DNA of 64,000 nucleotides from Porticoccus litoralis (GCF_030676955.1 NZ_JAUUUU010000002.1:310001-374000), one strand, 5' to 3'. Counted from the first letter of the stretch, positions 32,605 through 41,014 are shown. Numbers and translations are program-made. The notes: generated from the letters alone by a model not told the origin.

Positions 32605-34929
32605 ATGAGTTCAACAAACACGGAATCTGGCAATCCATCCTGTCATGAAGGTACGGAAACTGGCCAGCATCACCACCATCATGTTCATGGCGGCAGCGCA
32701 GTAAGCCAGGAATTGATGATCGAAGGCGCTGGTTGTGCCAGCTGTGTGGGAAAAATCGAATCCGCCCTAAAAGCGATACCGGGTGTGGAAAACGCGGAAA
32801 TGAATTTCGCTCAGCGAACCGTCAGCGTGTTGGGCTCGGCGCCTGCCGAGCAATTGATAAAAGCCGTTGAGGGCGCTGGTTATAACGCCAAAATCAGCCT
32901 TGCTGACAATGAAGACGATGCATTGGCGGAAAAAGAAAAAGCTGATTGGGCTTACTACAAACGACTGATGCGGGAAATGACCATCGCCCTCAGCCTGGGC
33001 GTGCCGCTGATGATTTACAGCATCGTAGTCGGCGAAATGACGGTAACAAGCACTGGTGAGCGCATTGCCTGGTTGGCTGTTGGATTACTGACGCTTGGGG
33101 TGATGGTGTTCTCCGGCAAACACTTTTATGTCGGTGCCTGGCAATCCTTTAAAAATCACTCGGCCAATATGGATACCTTGATTGCTTTAGGCACAGGTAC
33201 GGCGTGGGTGTATTCGATGGTGGTGGTGTTTGTTCCTCACTTGGTGCCGGAAATGGCGCGCCATGTTTATTTCGAGGCGACCGCGATGATTATTGGTTTA
33301 ATCGATCTCGGTCTTGCCCTGGAATTGAAAGCCCGCGGTCGTACCTCTGAGGCTATTAAGCGCCTGATTGGATTGCAGGCGAAAACGGCGCGGGTTATTC
33401 GCGATGACAAAGAACTGGATATCGCTATCGAACAGGTTCTACTGAACGATGTGGTCCGCGTGCGCCCAGGTGAAAAAATTCCCGTCGATGGTGAAGTGGT
33501 TGAAGGGCATACGGCGATTGACGAATCCATGCTCACCGGCGAGCCGATGCCGGTTGAAAAAGCCACTGGGAATACCGTAGCGGCGGGCACCATCAATAAA
33601 TCCGGCTCAATTCTGTTTAAAGCTACCCGCGTTGGTAAAGACACGGCGCTGGCGCAAATCATCAATATGGTCAAGCGCGCACAAAACTCCAAGCCGCCGA
33701 TTGGTCGTTTGGCTGATGTCATCTCGGCGTATTTTGTACCGGTGGTGATGATTATTGCTGTGGTGAGTGCCTTGACCTGGCTTAATTTTGGACCGGAACC
33801 GGCGGTGGCATTTGCCATAGTATCGGCCACGACTGTATTGATTATCGCCTGTCCCTGTGCGCTGGGGCTGGCCACGCCGATGTCGGTGATGGTGGGTGTG
33901 GGTAAGGCCGCAGAGGCGGGCGTGCTGATTCGCAACGGTGAAGCCCTGCAAACCGCGTCGAAGATAACGGCGATGATTCTGGATAAAACCGGCACCATTA
34001 CCTTGGGTGCACCGAAGGTCACCGATGTACTGGTGGCGGGTGAGTATGATGAGCAGGCGGTGTTGCGATTGGCAGCAACGCTTGAATCCGGCTCTGAGCA
34101 TCCGTTGGCCATGGCTATTGTTGAAAGTGCTCAGGAAAGGGGGATCGAAACCGGCAAAGTCTCCAACTTTAACGCCATTGCTGGCCACGGCGTGCAGGCG
34201 GAAGTAGACGGTAAAACGCTGTTGTTTGGCAATGAAAAACTCATGCGCGAGCGCACCATTGAGCTCGGTGATTTTGTTGAAATGGCCCAGGCGCTGGCCG
34301 CCGAGGCTAAAACGCCGATGTATTTCGCCGTTGATAATAAGCTCGCAGCGATTATCGCAGTAGCCGATCCGATTAAGGAAGACTCCATCGCTGCCATCAA
34401 GCGCCTGCAGCATAACGGCATCCGGGTGGTGATGCTCACCGGCGATAACCGTGCCACGGCCAAAGCGGTAGCGAAAAAAGCCGGTATCAAGGAATTTTTC
34501 GCCGAAGTGCTGCCGGAAGAAAAATCCAAAAAGGTGCAGGAACTGCAGATGGAAGGCGAAGTGGTGGGCATGACCGGGGACGGCATTAACGATGCGCCGG
34601 CCCTGGCTATCGCCAATGTCGGTTTTGCTATCGGCACCGGTACGGATGTGGCCATTGAGAGTGCCGACATAACACTGATGCGGGGTTCGTTACATGGCCT
34701 GGCGGATGCCATTGCCGTCAGCAAGGCTACGTTGCGCAATATCAAACAAAATTTATTTGGCGCCTTTATTTACAACGTGGCCGGTGTACCGTTTGCGGCT
34801 GGCGTGTTGTATCCATTTTTCGGTTTGCTGTTAAGTCCGGTGATTGCCGGTGCGGCGATGGCGTTTTCATCGCTGACAGTTGTAACCAATGCTAATAGGC
34901 TGCGCTTCTTTAAAGCGCAGGAGCACTAA
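32605..34929 (+). CDS. copA: CopA-type Cu(I)/Ag(I) P1B-ATPase
   Basis: This is an inner-membrane copper exporter of 774 residues. AGGAG at 32593-32597 favours ATG 32605 over 32599. A His-rich N-terminus ('HHHHHVHGG') precedes one HMA domain ('GAGCASCVGKIESAL'). The P-type hallmarks are all present: 'DESMLTGEPMPVEK', the membrane metal site 'IIACPCALGLATP', 'MILDKTGTITLG' with the phosphorylated Asp, 'SGSEHPLAMAI' and 'GMTGDGINDAPALAIA'. TM7/8 residues 'FIYNVAGVP' and 'MAFSSLTVVTNANRLR' are those of the Cu(I)-specific P1B-1 subgroup. It belongs to the MerR-controlled operon. Confidence 0.95.
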   Translation: MSSTNTESGNPSCHEGTETGQHHHHHVHGGSAVSQELMIEGAGCASCVGKIESALKAIPGVENAEMNFAQRTVSVLGSAPAEQLIKAVEGAGYNAKISLADNEDDALAEKEKADWAYYKRLMREMTIALSLGVPLMIYSIVVGEMTVTSTGERIAWLAVGLLTLGVMVFSGKHFYVGAWQSFKNHSANMDTLIALGTGTAWVYSMVVVFVPHLVPEMARHVYFEATAMIIGLIDLGLALELKARGRTSEAIKRLIGLQAKTARVIRDDKELDIAIEQVLLNDVVRVRPGEKIPVDGEVVEGHTAIDESMLTGEPMPVEKATGNTVAAGTINKSGSILFKATRVGKDTALAQIINMVKRAQNSKPPIGRLADVISAYFVPVVMIIAVVSALTWLNFGPEPAVAFAIVSATTVLIIACPCALGLATPMSVMVGVGKAAEAGVLIRNGEALQTASKITAMILDKTGTITLGAPKVTDVLVAGEYDEQAVLRLAATLESGSEHPLAMAIVESAQERGIETGKVSNFNAIAGHGVQAEVDGKTLLFGNEKLMRERTIELGDFVEMAQALAAEAKTPMYFAVDNKLAAIIAVADPIKEDSIAAIKRLQHNGIRVVMLTGDNRATAKAVAKKAGIKEFFAEVLPEEKSKKVQELQMEGEVVGMTGDGINDAPALAIANVGFAIGTGTDVAIESADITLMRGSLHGLADAIAVSKATLRNIKQNLFGAFIYNVAGVPFAAGVLYPFFGLLLSPVIAGAAMAFSSLTVVTNANRLRFFKAQEH

Positions 34930-34956
34930 TGAGAATGTCGGGATGAGGGCGTTGCG

Positions 34957-35310
34957 ATGATGATTATTAATATTGCGGGTTTAGCGCTGATTGCACTGAT
35001 TGTGTGGTGGTTCTGGCTCTACAAGCCGAAAGAAGCCGAGCTGGGTGAAAACGATCTGGTGATAACTGTGGAAAACGGTACCTATTCGCCTTCGCGCATT
35101 AAGGTGCCAGCTGGAGCACCATTTGAAATTAAATTTATGCGCAAAGATCAATCACCCTGTTCTGAGACTTTATTGATCCCCGAACTGCAAATCAGCGACA
35201 CTTTGCCGTTGAATAAACTGAAGACCATTCAGCTGCCAGCAATGTCATCCGGCGAGTATGCGTTTCATTGTCAGATGCAGATGTACCGTGGACAAATCAC
35301 GGTGAAATAA
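34957..35310 (+). CDS. Membrane-anchored cupredoxin-domain protein
   Basis: The protein has 117 residues with an N-terminal membrane helix ('IAGLALIALIVWWFWLYKP') and then a cupredoxin fold: 'ENGTYSPSRIKVPAGAPFEI', 'SPCSETLLIPELQIS' and 'GEYAFHCQMQMYRGQI'. The Cys, His and Met residues are candidates for a blue-copper-like site. It should hold copper at the outer face of the inner membrane next to the CopA ATPase encoded 28 bases upstream. The next gene follows after 12 bases, so it is part of the same transcription unit. Confidence 0.85.
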   Translation: MMIINIAGLALIALIVWWFWLYKPKEAELGENDLVITVENGTYSPSRIKVPAGAPFEIKFMRKDQSPCSETLLIPELQISDTLPLNKLKTIQLPAMSSGEYAFHCQMQMYRGQITVK

Positions 35311-35322
35311 GCAGGAGGCCCA

Positions 35323-35661
35323 ATGAACATCAACAAAGTCATGGCCATTTTTGACGAGTTTCGCCTGAAAAACGTGGAAGAAACTTTGATTCGACATGGG
35401 GTGAAGGGGTTTACCTTGCATCCAGTTCGTGGGCGTGGTCATTACTTTGACAGTTTTAACGAAAACCATTTGATCAAGCATATTCAAATGGAAGTTTACG
35501 CCAAGGCGGAGCAGGCCAAGGAAATCGCACGGTTGATTGTGGATGCGGCGCATGCCAATGCCGATAGCGAAGGGCTGGTCTGCATTGTGCCGGTTAACGA
35601 TCTGCTATGGATACACGATAAACGCGGCGCAATAGACAACGATTTTCAATTACACAGGTGA
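35323..35661 (+). CDS. PII-family signalling protein in the copper operon
   Basis: The protein has 112 residues. AGGAGG precedes the ATG. The fold is that of PII/GlnB: 'KVMAIFDEFRLKNVEETLIR', 'GVKGFTLHPVRGRGHYFDSF', 'IQMEVYAKAEQAKEIARLIV' and 'GLVCIVPVNDLLWIHDKRGA'. The T-loop lacks the uridylylated Tyr of classic GlnB, so it belongs to the PII-like group found next to transporters and metal genes, where it may bind nucleotides or metal and gate a neighbour. Which partner it controls (CopA or the APC permease further on) is not known. Confidence 0.82.
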   Translation: MNINKVMAIFDEFRLKNVEETLIRHGVKGFTLHPVRGRGHYFDSFNENHLIKHIQMEVYAKAEQAKEIARLIVDAAHANADSEGLVCIVPVNDLLWIHDKRGAIDNDFQLHR

Positions 35662-35669
35662 GGTGTGAC

Positions 35670-35954
35670 ATGGCGACTCAAAAAACATCATTCTGGTTAA
35701 CACCCAAAGGACTGGCGGCACTGGGACTTATCGGCGCGGTCACCTATTTTCTGCTCGTCGAGCACCGGCAACACGTCTGGCAGTTTCTGCCGTTCCTGAT
35801 TTTCCTTGCCTGCCCCTTTATGCATCTGTTTATGCACGGCGGACACGGTGGTCATGGTAGCCATGATCAGCATGAGGGCGAGTCCGATCAGGATGCCTAT
35901 CAGCGGGGGCTGGAGGAAGGCCGTCGGGAAAACGAACACCGTCATCACCATTAA
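35670..35954 (+). CDS. DUF2933 membrane protein
   Basis: The protein has 94 residues. ATG 35670 lies just after the PII stop, with GAGG upstream. 'WLTPKGLAALGLIGAVTYFL' and 'FLPFLIFLACPFMHLFMHGG' are two membrane helices, and the CPF-M-H-x3-M-H motif is diagnostic of DUF2933. A Gly/His stretch ('HGGHGGHGSHDQHEG') and a His-rich end ('ENEHRHHH') suggest metal binding. The family is regularly found in copper islands of gammaproteobacteria but has no assigned activity. Confidence 0.88.
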   Translation: MATQKTSFWLTPKGLAALGLIGAVTYFLLVEHRQHVWQFLPFLIFLACPFMHLFMHGGHGGHGSHDQHEGESDQDAYQRGLEEGRRENEHRHHH

Positions 35955-35980
35955 TCCAACAATATTACAGGAGAAGAAGC

Positions 35981-36631
35981 ATGCACGGTGAATCCGCTTA
36001 CGGCCTCTGGACGCTGGTGATACTTAATTCGGCGATATTTATTTTCTTTGCCTTCAGCTTTACCAAGCCGCAAACCAAAACTGACTGGCGAAGCTTTGGC
36101 GCTTTCTCGGCGTTTATTATTGCCCTATTTACCGAGATGTATGGCTTTCCATTAACCATTTATTTTCTCTCCGGCTGGTTGGCGGAAAAATATCCTGGTA
36201 TTGATTTTCTGTCCCACGAAAACGGCCATCTTCTGCATACCCTTTTCGGTTTTGAAGGCAACCCTCATTTTGATCCGCTGCATATCGCCAGTAATGTCCT
36301 GATCATTTTGGGTTTCTTTTTGCTGGCCTCGGCGTGGAGTGTTCTGCACAAGGCGCAGCAGACCCGTTCGCTAGCGACTACCGGCTGGTATGCCCGTTGC
36401 CGCCACCCGCAGTACATCGCATTTATCCTGATCATGTTTGGATTTCTGTTGCAGTGGCCGACGATCCTTACCGTGATTATGTTTCCGGTTCTGGTAGTGG
36501 TTTACGTGCGACTCGCTAAGCGTGAGGAGCGCATGGCATTGAAGGAATTCGGTGATGACTATCGCCGCTATATGGAAGTCACGCCGGCATGGATTCCGAA
36601 ATTTAACGTCGATAAAACTGTTTCCAACTGA
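35981..36631 (+). CDS. Isoprenylcysteine carboxyl methyltransferase-family membrane protein
   Basis: This integral membrane protein has 216 residues, with ACAGGAG upstream of its ATG. The C-terminal half carries the ICMT/PEMT signature: 'TTGWYARCRHPQYIAFILIM' with the R-HPQY motif, then 'REERMALKEFGDDYRRYMEV'. These regions bind S-adenosylmethionine in the family. At least four hydrophobic segments precede it. Homologues commonly travel with DUF2933 and PII-like genes in metal-resistance islands; the methylated substrate is unknown. Confidence 0.85.
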   Translation: MHGESAYGLWTLVILNSAIFIFFAFSFTKPQTKTDWRSFGAFSAFIIALFTEMYGFPLTIYFLSGWLAEKYPGIDFLSHENGHLLHTLFGFEGNPHFDPLHIASNVLIILGFFLLASAWSVLHKAQQTRSLATTGWYARCRHPQYIAFILIMFGFLLQWPTILTVIMFPVLVVVYVRLAKREERMALKEFGDDYRRYMEVTPAWIPKFNVDKTVSN

Positions 36632-36644
36632 TGAGGGTGCTCCG

Positions 36645-37088
36645 ATGAAAAAACTAATCTCCACTTTGGTAATAGCCGCCGCGATATCTTCGCCCGTCTT
36701 TGCGGAAAAAGGGCACGAACATGGCGACAGTAAAGATCAGCCGATGGGCGGAATGATGATGGGCCATGAGCAAATGATGGCTATGCATGAGCACATGCAA
36801 AAGATGCACGACATGATGGGAAAAATCAAAGCCGAAACCGATCCGGAAAAACGCCAGCAACTGATGCAGGAACATATGCGAGTGATGCAGGAGGGCATGC
36901 GATTAATGGGTGATGGCATGGGAATGGACATGAACAAAGATGAGTCATCAAAAATGGACGACATGGATATGATAAAGCGCATGGACATGATGGAAGAACG
37001 AATGGGCATGATGCAGATGATGATGGGGCAAATGATGGATCATGAGTCTGAATCCCAAAAAACACCTGTCCACAAACACAAAAAATAG
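36645..37088 (+). CDS. Exported methionine-rich putative copper-binding protein
   Basis: The protein has 147 residues with a signal peptide ('LISTLVIAAAISSPVFAE'). The mature protein is extremely rich in Met and His ('MGGMMMGHEQMMAMHEHMQK', 'MGMMQMMMGQMMDHE'), arranged in amphipathic helices. Such proteins soak up Cu(I)/Ag(I) in the periplasm. It sits in the middle of the copper operon, 14 bases after the methyltransferase gene. No defined domain is recognised beyond composition. Confidence 0.8.
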   Translation: MKKLISTLVIAAAISSPVFAEKGHEHGDSKDQPMGGMMMGHEQMMAMHEHMQKMHDMMGKIKAETDPEKRQQLMQEHMRVMQEGMRLMGDGMGMDMNKDESSKMDDMDMIKRMDMMEERMGMMQMMMGQMMDHESESQKTPVHKHKK

Positions 37089-37129
37089 ATGGGTTGCTTA
37101 CTCAACCTGTCGATTGGAGGAAAAACACT

Positions 37130-37477
37130 ATGAATGAGCATCGATCGGGTATCAATCCAGGTTTTTTAACCAAGCATACCTTGAGCGTGTGCGGGATCAA
37201 TGAAAACAATACCAAAGCGATTGTTGAGGAAATTGATGAGCTTCCCTGTGTTGACAGCGTTCAGTTCGATGCACGTAGAAAAACCTTAAAAATCGCCTAC
37301 GACGCTTCTCATCACAATATCGATGAAATGATCGCCATTGTCGAAAAGCATGGTGCGGCAATAAAAGACAGCTGGTGGCCCCGAACCAGGCTGAGTTGGC
37401 AACGGCAGACCGATGAGAATATCAGGGATAACGCTAAACATGAGGCGCACTGCTGCAACAAGATGCCGCCTCATTAG
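37130..37477 (+). CDS. HMA-like protein lacking the usual CxxC, with Cys-rich tail
   Basis: The protein has 115 residues. ATG 37130 follows GGAGG. The central part has the beta-alpha-beta pattern of HMA domains ('LSVCGINENNTKAIVEEIDE', 'VDSVQFDARRKTLKIAYDA', 'IDEMIAIVEKHGAAIK'), but the loop reads CGINENN instead of CxxC. The tail carries 'HEAHCCNKMPPH', which could form an alternative site. It may be a cation-binding partner for the neighbouring APC transporter or CopA. The stop is directly followed by the next ATG. Confidence 0.65.
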   Translation: MNEHRSGINPGFLTKHTLSVCGINENNTKAIVEEIDELPCVDSVQFDARRKTLKIAYDASHHNIDEMIAIVEKHGAAIKDSWWPRTRLSWQRQTDENIRDNAKHEAHCCNKMPPH

Positions 37478-37666
37478 ATGAAAGAGAAAATGAGCAACAA
37501 AGAACATCGATTAGGTGTCTCGGAAATTAATCTGGTGAGGGGCCAATTGACGTTGGAACCTGTCGATATGACTAGCAGTCTGTTGAGAAATGCAGTTTTA
37601 AGCATCCTGTATACCTTGCAACGAATGCCCAGGAAGAGGGCTGACCATTATATTAAGGGGGCATGA
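37478..37666 (+). CDS. Small protein of unknown function before the APC permease
   Basis: The protein has 62 residues. The ATG at 37478 directly follows the previous stop; ATG 37490, with GAAAGAG upstream, is an alternative. No signal or membrane helix is seen; the sequence is basic with 'SLLRNAVLSILYTLQRMPRK'. It fits without gaps between two genes of one operon and its stop is immediately followed by the permease ATG, so it is probably translated. I recognise no family. Confidence 0.5.
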   Translation: MKEKMSNKEHRLGVSEINLVRGQLTLEPVDMTSSLLRNAVLSILYTLQRMPRKRADHYIKGA

Positions 37667-39019
37667 ATGGAGGAAAAAGACGATCGTTCGACACATTATG
37701 ACGAGGGTAGCCTCTCTCTGTCAGGTACGGTGATGCTCGGGACTGGGGTGATGATCGGCGCAGGAATATTTGCGCTAACCGGGCAGATGGCAGAGATGAC
37801 TGGTGCATTATTCCCATTGGCATTCCTCGCGGCCGCGATCATCGTTGGTTTCAGTGCTTACTCATACATCAAAATATCCAATGCCTACCCATCAGCAGGG
37901 GGGATCGGCATGTATCTGCATAAGGCCTATGGCGACCGGTTGCCCACTGCGTTTAATGCACTACTTATGTATTTTTCGATGGTCATCGCGCAGAGTTTTC
38001 TAGCGCGTACGTTCGGTTCTTACACCATGCAATTATTTGGCGGTGACCCTTCAGGGCAAATGACTCCTATACTCGGCGTCTCCCTAATTCTGGCGGCGTT
38101 CATTGTGAACCTGTTGGGTAATCGGTTGATTCAAGGGGTTGCAGGGTTTATCGGCCTACTGAAAATTGGTGGAATTCTAATCTTTGGTCTCGTCGGCATC
38201 TGGTTAGCTGATAGCCTGGCAGTGGACTTTGACCATGTAAGCGAGACCGGTTCAGCCAGTAATTTCCTCGGCGCCACAGCGCTGGGGATTCTGGCATTCA
38301 AAGGCTTTACCACTATTACCAATAGTGGTTCCGAGGTGATCGATCCACACCGCAATGTTGGTCGCGCCATTGTTATTTCGATTGCTGCCTGTGTCGTTAT
38401 CTATACATTGGTTGGTTTTGCGGTGGCCAGTAACCTCTCACTCAGGGAGATTATTCAAACTCGAGATTATTCCCTGGCTGCGGCCGCTCGACCTGCACTC
38501 GGTGAGTACGGCGTGTGGTTCACCGTTGCGATTGCCATGCTGGCGACGGCGGGAGGGATTCTTGCCAGTATTTTTGCGGTCTCCAGAATGCTGGCGATGC
38601 TAACGGAAATGAAGTTGGTGCCCCATAGCCATTTCGGTATGCCGGGTAGCATTCAGAAACATACATTGGTGTACACCGTGGTTCTTGGACTTGTGCTCAC
38701 CGCGTTCTTTGATCTTTCCCGTATAGCAGCACTTGGCATCATATTCTATCTGGTGATGGATATCGCCATTCACTGGGGTGTTCTGCGCTACTTGTTGGAC
38801 GATGTTAAAGCCAAAAGCTGGGTCCCCGTTACCGCGATTATATTAGATTCGCTTGCACTAAGCGGGTTCGTTTGGGTGAAGTTGAATTCAGATCCATTTG
38901 TGTTGGGTGTGGCCGTTGTCACAATGATGCTAATCGCGATCGGAGAGCAACTATTCCTTGGATCTGAAAAACGAAAGCAAGCTGTGTCCCAAAGTCAGGC
39001 GCATGAACATCATCATTAA
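37667..39019 (+). CDS. APC-family amino acid/cation permease in the copper operon
   Basis: This inner-membrane transporter of 450 residues has about twelve hydrophobic helices. 'VMLGTGVMIGAGIFALTGQM' is the APC TM1 signature with the unwound GAGIF motif; 'AYPSAGGIGMYLHKAYGD' and 'ALGILAFKGFTTITNSGSEV' are TM3 and TM6 elements. The C-terminus is His-rich ('QAHEHHH'). Permeases of this kind are encoded beside PII-like proteins and DUF2933 in copper islands, but the substrate has not been defined. It starts at the previous gene's stop, ending the 31.8-39.0 kb operon. Confidence 0.88.
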   Translation: MEEKDDRSTHYDEGSLSLSGTVMLGTGVMIGAGIFALTGQMAEMTGALFPLAFLAAAIIVGFSAYSYIKISNAYPSAGGIGMYLHKAYGDRLPTAFNALLMYFSMVIAQSFLARTFGSYTMQLFGGDPSGQMTPILGVSLILAAFIVNLLGNRLIQGVAGFIGLLKIGGILIFGLVGIWLADSLAVDFDHVSETGSASNFLGATALGILAFKGFTTITNSGSEVIDPHRNVGRAIVISIAACVVIYTLVGFAVASNLSLREIIQTRDYSLAAAARPALGEYGVWFTVAIAMLATAGGILASIFAVSRMLAMLTEMKLVPHSHFGMPGSIQKHTLVYTVVLGLVLTAFFDLSRIAALGIIFYLVMDIAIHWGVLRYLLDDVKAKSWVPVTAIILDSLALSGFVWVKLNSDPFVLGVAVVTMMLIAIGEQLFLGSEKRKQAVSQSQAHEHHH

Positions 39020-39093
39020 AAATCATGTGGAGGAAGCCTGCCAGGCACAGAACGGGACTCTAGTGGTTAACTTTTGTTGTTTGGAGAATGGTA

Positions 39094-39195
39094 ATGGATC
39101 AAGTTAGCACACTTAAAGCGATCTATATGGGCATCGACACCCACCAGGAACTGGTGGTGTGTATGCGCAGCTATCGTGACTTTTTGAGACTCTAA
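39094..39195 (+). pseudogene. Truncated N-terminus, probable thymidine phosphorylase-family remnant
   Basis: A 33-codon frame, preceded by GGAGA, reads 'LKAIYMGIDTHQELVVCMRS' and stops soon afterwards. The GIDTHQELVV-x-MR pattern recalls the N-terminus of the thymidine/AMP phosphorylase family, which continues for some 450 residues and often lies in copper islands of this kind. Nothing of the rest is present, so this is probably a deletion remnant. The family assignment rests on a short match and is tentative. Confidence 0.4.
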
Positions 39196-39227
39196 TCGAT
39201 GAGTCAATCCACAACTGAGAAAAAATT

Positions 39228-39744
39228 ATGCAAATTGAAACCTTAAAAGATGTGCTGCACTGGACCCGGGAATTTCACCAACATCTCAGTCAGTGCTTAT
39301 CCCATTGCGCAGACAAGAATACGGATGAACGGGCCCGACTGACCGATTACATTTAAAACCGGCAGTTACACAGAATTATTTACAGGGTCGGTCCGGATGA
39401 TTCTTGCTTACCTGTCCGATCACGAAAAAAGTCTCACAAAAGTTGTCAATGGCTTCGAAACCTCGGGCGATGAACATGCGCTGAACACCTGGTGTATGGA
39501 ATATGTGGCAAAGCATCCTATCGTCCGACATGCACATTGCGACGCGCCTTTTGCCGAGCTTGATGCCGCGCAAATCATGGAGGTGATTGTCGATCAGCAT
39601 CAGCAGGTGATTGAGCTGTATCGCTATCTCGCCTCAAGGGCGGATATCCCCTCTGCCAAGGAGTTGATGGAATCACTCCGGTCGCTGGAGGAACACGAAA
39701 TGATGCGTATGGTGCAGTCTGCCAACCGGTTCGGGGATATGTAG
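39228..39744 (+). pseudogene. Broken gene: helical protein split by a short foreign insertion
   Basis: The first part (39228-39359) encodes 'LKDVLHWTREFHQHLSQCLS' and reaches 'DERARLTDYI' before a TAA. The second part is open from about 39400 to 39744 in another frame, beginning 'AYLSDHEKSLTKVVNGFE' and ending 'MMRMVQSANRFGDM'. Together they look like one protein of about 150 residues, rich in His and helices, of a type seen in copper islands. The 45-50 bases between the parts (TTACACAGAATTATTTACAG) resemble the end of an IS256-family insertion sequence, suggesting a footprint left by a lost element. The second part alone might still be made from ATG 39397. Confidence 0.6.
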
Positions 39745-39791
39745 AGACACTAATTTATTACAGATACACCACCATAAACGGAGGAATAGTC

Positions 39792-40046
39792 ATGACACTT
39801 AATGCGTTCAAATTCGGGATAGCCAGCGCGATTACCGCGGCGATACTGTGGCTGGCTTGCAGCCTGTTGGTGATGTTAATGCCCGCCATGATGTTATCCA
39901 TGTCTGGGGAAATGGTGCATATGCAACTGAATGAGATGGGTTGGCATTTGACATTCACTGGCGTTGTTGTGGGACTGGTGGCTTGGTCAGTGTCAGCGGG
40001 TATCGCCGGGTGGTTGCTGGCGGCTATTTACAACCGCTTGCAGTAA
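39792..40046 (+). CDS. DUF5676-type small membrane protein
   Basis: The protein has 84 residues. ATG 39792 has GGAGGAA upstream. Two membrane helices ('SAITAAILWLACSLLVMLMP' and 'FTGVVVGLVAWSVSAGIAGW') flank a Met-rich loop ('MMLSMSGEMVHMQLNEM'), and the end 'LLAAIYNRLQ' is typical of DUF5676 proteins. They occur in copper and silver islands and have no assigned function. It is convergent with the cytochrome gene, 24 bases away. Confidence 0.8.
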   Translation: MTLNAFKFGIASAITAAILWLACSLLVMLMPAMMLSMSGEMVHMQLNEMGWHLTFTGVVVGLVAWSVSAGIAGWLLAAIYNRLQ

Positions 40047-40070
40047 GCCGATGGATTATGAGGTGCCATA

Positions 40071-40658
40071 TCAGTGACCATGCCCTTCCGAGTCTTGCCC
40101 GCGCGCGGTAAGTATCTGGTATTGATCGGAAGATAATTCCGGCAATCGCTGCAGGAACGCTACCATGTTCCAGATACGTTCGTCGTCATGCCCCGGTCCC
40201 CAGGCTGGCATGCCCGAGGCCTTGATGCCGTGTTTAATAATCCAGAATTGTCGCTTAATGGCTTCGTCGTCATTATCGGTGTTACCCGCATGGTCGTGTC
40301 CATGTTCATCACCCGTTAGGGTTAAATTGGGTGGTGCGGGGTACAGCCCCAGGGTGAAATCACTTTCGGTCCTGCCCGGCTTCAGATGGCACCCTGCACA
40401 CATATCATCGTAGTCGGCACCACCCGCCAGTAACCGCTCCGGAGCGTTTAGGTCGCTAGGAACCTTAATGCCACTGGCGGCGCGTGCGACGGAACGTTCA
40501 CGCAAGGTTTCCAGCAGCCAGTAGGTCAGCCGATTGTGGGGAACGTCGGCGCCTATTGGATAGAGCCCGGAATACAAAAACGCCAGACCGCCAATGATCG
40601 ATATCGCTGCTGCGATAAGCAGACATTTACCACAGGTTAGAAATTTGAAAGCGGCCAT
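40071..40658 (-). CDS. Membrane-anchored cytochrome c of the copper resistance operon
   Basis: The protein has 195 residues. ATG at 40658 has GGAGA upstream and gives an N-terminal anchor ('LLIAAAISIIGGLAFLYSGL'); an upstream ATG at 40688 is less likely. The haem site is 'DDMCAGCHLKPG' (CxxCH) and the distal ligand is probably the Met in 'KASGMPAWGPGHDDERIW'. A His-rich stretch ('DEHGHDHAGN') and a C-terminal 'GHGH' could bind metal. It ends the minus-strand operon copA-copB-(Met/His-rich)-cytochrome and may take electrons from the multicopper oxidase pathway; this is inference. Confidence 0.85.
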   Translation of the reverse strand: MAAFKFLTCGKCLLIAAAISIIGGLAFLYSGLYPIGADVPHNRLTYWLLETLRERSVARAASGIKVPSDLNAPERLLAGGADYDDMCAGCHLKPGRTESDFTLGLYPAPPNLTLTGDEHGHDHAGNTDNDDEAIKRQFWIIKHGIKASGMPAWGPGHDDERIWNMVAFLQRLPELSSDQYQILTARGQDSEGHGH

Positions 40659-40717
40659 GACATCTCCATCCGGTTTGAATCTTAGCAATATCGCTCGAAA
40701 TGATAGACCGTGGGTCG

Positions 40718-41014
40718 TCAGTGTTTGTGTTCAATCGATTCATCATTCGCGGTGTGTTCTTTCTGTCCGCCGTCTTCTTGGTTTGCGTTTTCTGAAGCTT
40801 GATTATCTTGGTGCATGTCTTTCATACACTGCTGCATCATGGCCTGCATCACCGGATCATTCATGTCCATCTTGCTGTGATCCATATTTTTCATGGCGGT
40901 GCAATCCGGTTTTTCAGCGTCTTTCATATGTTCTTTAGGTTCATGGGCCTGTGCTGAGAAAGCGATGCCCAGTGTGGAGAACACGATGATAGTGGCTAGT
41001 GTTTTCATATTCAT
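40718..41014 (-). CDS. Exported Met/His-rich copper-binding protein
   Basis: The protein has 98 residues. The start at 41014 has GAGGAA upstream and gives a signal peptide ('LATIIVFSTLGIAFSAQAHE'). The mature part has repeated Met/His ligands ('MKNMDHSKMDMNDPVMQAMM', 'QQCMKDMHQD') and a His-containing end ('ESIEHKH'). It resembles small periplasmic copper-binding proteins of cop operons. It stands between copB and the cytochrome gene on the same strand. A longer start (41029) is possible. Confidence 0.75.
   Translation of the reverse strand: MNMKTLATIIVFSTLGIAFSAQAHEPKEHMKDAEKPDCTAMKNMDHSKMDMNDPVMQAMMQQCMKDMHQDNQASENANQEDGGQKEHTANDESIEHKH

Noticed and set aside
33267..34413. Long antisense open frames across the CopA ATPase gene
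   Set aside because: They are shadows of a strongly conserved coding frame and show no domain of their own.
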